Source: Chitinophagaceae bacterium
GTDB lineage: Bacteria; Bacteroidota; Bacteroidia; Chitinophagales; Chitinophagaceae
Direction: 5' to 3'
Length of the DNA stretch: 8,322 nucleotides
Assembly: GCA_003456175.1 (NCBI GenBank)
Contig: DMPB01000041.1
Location: 14,714-23,035, forward strand
The notes beneath the pieces are model-generated. The model was not told where the DNA came from and ran no database searches. It worked only from the letters and a program-made list of their open reading frames with translations. A program made the position numbers and the translations under genes. Shown in pieces: positions 5,577-8,322 of the stretch. How positions within the stretch are numbered: the stretch's first letter is position 1; the number at the start of each line of letters is the position of its first letter.

Positions 5577-6674
5577 TTATTTTATAAGAGAATGGAGTTG
5601 TATAGGTAATATAATTTTTGCTTCTACTGTTTGTGCACCAATATCTTGAATTGAAAAGCTTGCTGCTTCGCCAAATAAGATTTTCAAACGGTTACGAGTG
5701 CTGCTTAGTCCAAAACCATCGGTAGATGTAGTGGCAGTTAACACTCCCGTATTTCGCACAATAATTTCGTGATGATCTGCTTTAAAATCGCTAATTACAT
5801 GTATGGTGCCGCCATCTACATGCTTGCTGATACCATGTTTAATAGCATTTTCTACTAAGGTTTGCAGCATCATAGGCGGAATTGGTTGGTCGAGGGTATC
5901 TTCATCAATATCGTAAGATACTTGTAGACGATGCTCAAAACGTATTTGTTCTAATGCCAGATAGTCTTTCACGATGTTAAGCTCTCGTTCTAGCGGTGTT
6001 GTTTCTTGCATATCGGCCTTCATGCTACTTCGTAAGATATTACTTAATTCGGTAATAGCGGTACGGGCTCTGCCTGGATTTTCATCTACCAATGCACGAA
6101 TACTGTTTAAAGCATTGAAAATAAAGTGCGGATTAATATGGGCTTTAATGGTTTTAAGTTCTAATTCTTTTACCAAAGTTTCTAAGCGTAACCGTTCTAA
6201 CAGCTCTTTTCTACTTTTAGAAACGTAGTAATAGATGAAGTAAATGCTGTTCCAAATAAATAAAAATAAGAAAGCACCAAAAGCTACGCGTACTGCATAA
6301 TTTAAAAAACCATAGCCACGCGGATTACTTTCTATAGGAAGTATGCGGTTAAAGCCTGTAATAAACAACCCGTATAAGAAAGAGAACAATAAGGTTAAGC
6401 CTATCAGAGAGCCAATTTGTACGTGTAGCTCTTTATCCATCAATTTGAAGCGTTTAATAACGGTTCGCATGAGGTGTGTAACCAACAAGCCCGTTAACGT
6501 ATCGAGCATGAGTATGGAAAAGAAGTTGGGCGTTGGCTTGGTGCTAATGGTGAGGTAGAAAAAGGTATAAATCAGCGCATAGGCACTCCATCCACAAATC
6601 TGACACAACCAATATGGCGATATTTTTCTGAGCATCTCTGTAAATGTACTTATGGCTTTCAAAGGACTTTTCAT
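5577..6674 (-). CDS. LytS/YehU-type membrane sensor histidine kinase
   Basis: A 365-residue inner-membrane kinase that should autophosphorylate and pass phosphate to the LytTR regulator downstream. Four hydrophobic segments (about 21-42, 52-70, 88-108, 127-150) form the N-terminal sensor, with no large periplasmic or PAS domain. A short coiled-coil linker (153-175, SRKELLERLRLETLVKELEL) leads to the His_kinase domain with IKAHINPHFIFNALNSI: the phospho-acceptor is H183 in the NPHF box; the family's usual glutamine three residues before the box is a histidine (H179). The ATPase part has the N-box LVENAIKHGI (N276, H280), NTG at 308-310, and GFGLSSTRNRL (320-330). The tail ends in LPIQLHSLIK. 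Length and order are normal for the Bacteroidota branch of this family. The stimulus is unknown. M14 is a possible alternative start, but the first ATG fits the family better. Confidence 0.94.
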   Translation of the reverse strand: MKSPLKAISTFTEMLRKISPYWLCQICGWSAYALIYTFFYLTISTKPTPNFFSILMLDTLTGLLVTHLMRTVIKRFKLMDKELHVQIGSLIGLTLLFSFLYGLFITGFNRILPIESNPRGYGFLNYAVRVAFGAFLFLFIWNSIYFIYYYVSKSRKELLERLRLETLVKELELKTIKAHINPHFIFNALNSIRALVDENPGRARTAITELSNILRSSMKADMQETTPLERELNIVKDYLALEQIRFEHRLQVSYDIDEDTLDQPIPPMMLQTLVENAIKHGISKHVDGGTIHVISDFKADHHEIIVRNTGVLTATTSTDGFGLSSTRNRLKILFGEAASFSIQDIGAQTVEAKIILPIQLHSLIK

Positions 6675-6722
6675 TCAAATTTATAAATGGTTAATATGGA
6701 TGGTTGTTGGTAGTTGCGTTCA

Positions 6723-6736
6723 CATTTGCCGTAAGG
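6723..6736 (+). repeat. Dispersed 14-base motif, copy 7 (between kinase and dxs)
   Basis: Reads CATTTGCCGTAAGG. The A-to-G change before CC is matched on the other side of GTAA by GGC instead of GGT, keeping a GCC-GTAA-GGC stem. It lies in the divergent intergenic region, 49 bases upstream of the kinase start and 131 bases upstream of dxs, where operators would be expected. Confidence 0.65.
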
Positions 6737-6817
6737 CGTTTAGCCATTCGAAAAATTTAAAGTTCGATTTATCAACTATTATAACTTACAAATGTTAACT
6801 TTCATTAGCTGTATGAC

Positions 6818-6846
6818 TTGCCAAACAGCAACAAATATTACTTTTA
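6818..6846 (+). promoter_or_regulatory. Possible dxs promoter
   Basis: TTG at 6818-6820 and TACTTTTA at 6839-6846 (7 of 8 to TAnnTTTG) are separated by 18 bases, close to the Bacteroidota -33/-7 arrangement. A transcript would begin about 15 bases before the dxs ATG. The motifs are weak and the region is AT-rich, so this is a suggestion only. No clear ribosome binding site is seen, as usual in this phylum. Confidence 0.25.
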
Positions 6847-6867
6847 CGGCTTCTAAACAAACAATGC

Positions 6868-8322
6868 ATGGAAATAACACCCGGCGAATTGCTTAAAAAA
6901 ATCGACAAGCCCGCAGATTTAAGAGCACTCTCGAAAGAGCAGTTGCACCAAGTATGCGACGAGTTGAGGCAATATATCATTGATGTGGTGAGCGTACATG
7001 GAGGCCATTTTGCCGCTAGCTTGGGCGTAGTAGAGCTTTCTGTTGCCTTGCATTATATCTATAACACGCCTTACGATCAGTTGGTGTGGGACGTTGGCCA
7101 CCAAGCCTACGGACACAAAATTTTAACGGGACGCCGCGACAACTTTATTACCAATCGTAAATACAAGGGCTTAAGCGGATTTCCAAAACGTAGCGAAAGC
7201 GAGTACGATACTTTTGGTGTAGGCCACAGCAGTACTTCTATTTCGGCTGCTTTAGGCATGGCCATGGCTGCTAAATACAAGCAGGAAGACAGAAAAACTG
7301 TGGCTGTGATTGGCGATGGTAGCATGACGGCAGGTATGGCTTTTGAAGCAATGAACCATGCTGGTGTTGCCGATGCCGATATGTTGGTGATTTTGAACGA
7401 CAACTGTATGAGCATTGACCCGAACGTTGGGGCGCTTAAAGAATATTTAACCGACATTACTACTTCGCATACTTATAATAAACTCCGCGACGATGTTTGG
7501 AACATTCTTGGCAAGTTGCCAGTAGGCAAAAACTTTAGCCGTGAAATGGCGAGCAAGCTTGAGATGAGTGTGAAAGGTATGGTGAGCAAGCAAAGTAATT
7601 TATTCGAAGCCCTGAAGTTCCGTTATTTTGGTCCCATCGATGGGCATAACATTACTAAGTTAGTAGATACACTTCGCGACTTACGCGATATTCCGGGCCC
7701 TAAATTGTTACACATTGTTACGGTAAAAGGCAAGGGTTATGCCCTTGCGGAAAAAGACCAAACTAAATGGCATGCGCCTGGTTTGTTTGATAAGGTTACA
7801 GGTGAAATTTATAAGAAAAAGTTTGAAGCGCCACAACCACCTAAATACCAAGATGTATTTGGGCATACCATGATTGAACTTGCAGAGCAAAACCAAGCCA
7901 TTATGGGTGTTACACCTGCCATGCCTAGCGGTAGTAGCTTGAAGTTTATGATGGAAAAAATGCCGCACCGAGCTTTCGACGTTGGCATTTGCGAGCAACA
8001 TGCAGCTACTTTAAGTGCTGGCCTAGCTACACAAGGCATGCGAGTGTATTGCAATATTTATAGCAGCTTTATGCAACGTGCCTACGATCAGGTAGTACAC
8101 GATATTGCCATTCAAAAACTGCCTGTGGTACTTTGCTTAGACCGTGCGGGATTGGTAGGAGAAGATGGGCCAACACACCATGGTGCTTACGATATCCCGT
8201 ATTTCCGCTGTATTCCGAATATGATTATTAGTGCTCCGATGAACGAACAAGAGCTACGTAATCTTATGTACACCGCACAGTTAGAAAGCACTGCTTACCC
8301 ATTTGTAATTCGCTACCCGCGT
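6868..8322 (+). CDS. dxs: 1-deoxy-D-xylulose-5-phosphate synthase, N-terminal 485 residues (3' end outside window)
   Basis: Thiamine diphosphate enzyme that condenses pyruvate and glyceraldehyde 3-phosphate to DXP with loss of CO2, the first step of the MEP pathway to isoprenoids and a source of DXP for thiamine and pyridoxal. Seen: [10 protein letters not shown] (44-53) with the conserved substrate-site histidines; [25 protein letters not shown]; the thiamine diphosphate/Mg motif [15 protein letters not shown] from G149, with D150, completed by N179 in [16 protein letters not shown]; and the pyrimidine domain with catalytic E376 in [17 protein letters not shown] and [19 protein letters not shown]. 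The frame is open to the last base, so about 140-160 residues with the transketolase C-terminal domain are missing only through the window edge. The start is ATG at 6868: the overlapping ATG at 6864 is in another frame and stops after ten codons. Transcribed divergently from the kinase operon; no functional link to it is evident. Confidence 0.97.
   Translation, partial: MEITPGELLKKIDKPADLRALSKEQLHQVCDELRQYIIDVVSVHGGHFAASLGVVELSVALHYIYNTPYDQLVWDVGHQAYGHKILTGRRDNFITNRKYKGLSGFPKRSESEYDTFGVGHSSTSISAALGMAMAAKYKQEDRKTVAVIGDGSMTAGMAFEAMNHAGVADADMLVILNDNCMSIDPNVGALKEYLTDITTSHTYNKLRDDVWNILGKLPVGKNFSREMASKLEMSVKGMVSKQSNLFEALKFRYFGPIDGHNITKLVDTLRDLRDIPGPKLLHIVTVKGKGYALAEKDQTKWHAPGLFDKVTGEIYKKKFEAPQPPKYQDVFGHTMIELAEQNQAIMGVTPAMPSGSSLKFMMEKMPHRAFDVGICEQHAATLSAGLATQGMRVYCNIYSSFMQRAYDQVVHDIAIQKLPVVLCLDRAGLVGEDGPTHHGAYDIPYFRCIPNMIISAPMNEQELRNLMYTAQLESTAYPFVIRYPR

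Noticed and set aside
6676..6683. TAAATTTG on the minus strand as the main kinase promoter
   Set aside because: It sits one base before the kinase start codon and no TTTG-like -33 element lies 18-21 bases upstream; kept only as a remark in the leaderless finding.
6864..6896. ATG at 6864 as the dxs start
   Set aside because: It is in another frame and stops after ten codons; the ATG at 6868 leads directly into the DXS N-terminus.
7107..7457. Long minus-strand open frames opposite dxs (also 7708-8001 and 7809-8054)
   Set aside because: They are antisense shadows of the well-conserved DXS coding sequence and show no domain-like features.
7716..7727. A further motif-like sequence, TGTTACGGTAAA, in dxs
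   Set aside because: Only 10 of 12 core bases match, and it encodes the conserved HIVTVKGKG segment of DXS, so coding constraint explains it.

Overview
The window looks like chromosomal DNA of a Bacteroidota bacterium, most likely of the Chitinophagaceae or a related group. The basis is the protein style (Bacteroidota-type DXS, LytS/LytTR pair, TolC/adaptor pair), the AT-leaning composition, the lack of Shine-Dalgarno sequences before the starts, and sequences resembling the Bacteroidota promoter (TTTG ... TAnnTTTG). The genus assignment is inference, because no database search was possible.

Layout, left to right: (1) the 3' end of an APC-family amino acid permease (+), followed 9 bases later by a complete PLP-dependent enzyme of the Cys/Met metabolism family (+), probably co-transcribed. 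(2) A TolC-family outer membrane factor (+) and a HlyD/MacA-type periplasmic adaptor (+), 33 bases apart, closed by a strong intrinsic terminator. No inner-membrane pump gene accompanies them. (3) A 215-base convergent intergenic region with terminators for both strands and three copies of a short repeat. (4) On the minus strand, a LytS/YehU-type four-helix membrane histidine kinase followed 11 bases later by a LytTR response regulator, a complete two-component operon. (5) After a 193-base divergent intergenic region, the first 485 codons of dxs (+), the entry enzyme of the MEP isoprenoid pathway, cut by the window end.

The genes are mostly ordinary. The structure they do not explain is a dispersed 14-base motif, consensus CATTTACCGTAAGG, seen seven times with at most one mismatch. 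Five copies lie in intergenic DNA, which is only about 7% of the window. Its variants are suggestive: the central four bases read GTAA, GGAA or GAAA (all GNRA-type), and an A-to-G change in the left flank is matched by a T-to-C change in the right flank in two copies. Two copies form a 13-base perfect inverted repeat around the minus-strand terminator, and that unit is flanked by a 7-base direct repeat. This is the best candidate here for an undescribed element; whether it is a MITE-like repeat, an RNA hairpin or a protein-binding site cannot be settled from the window.
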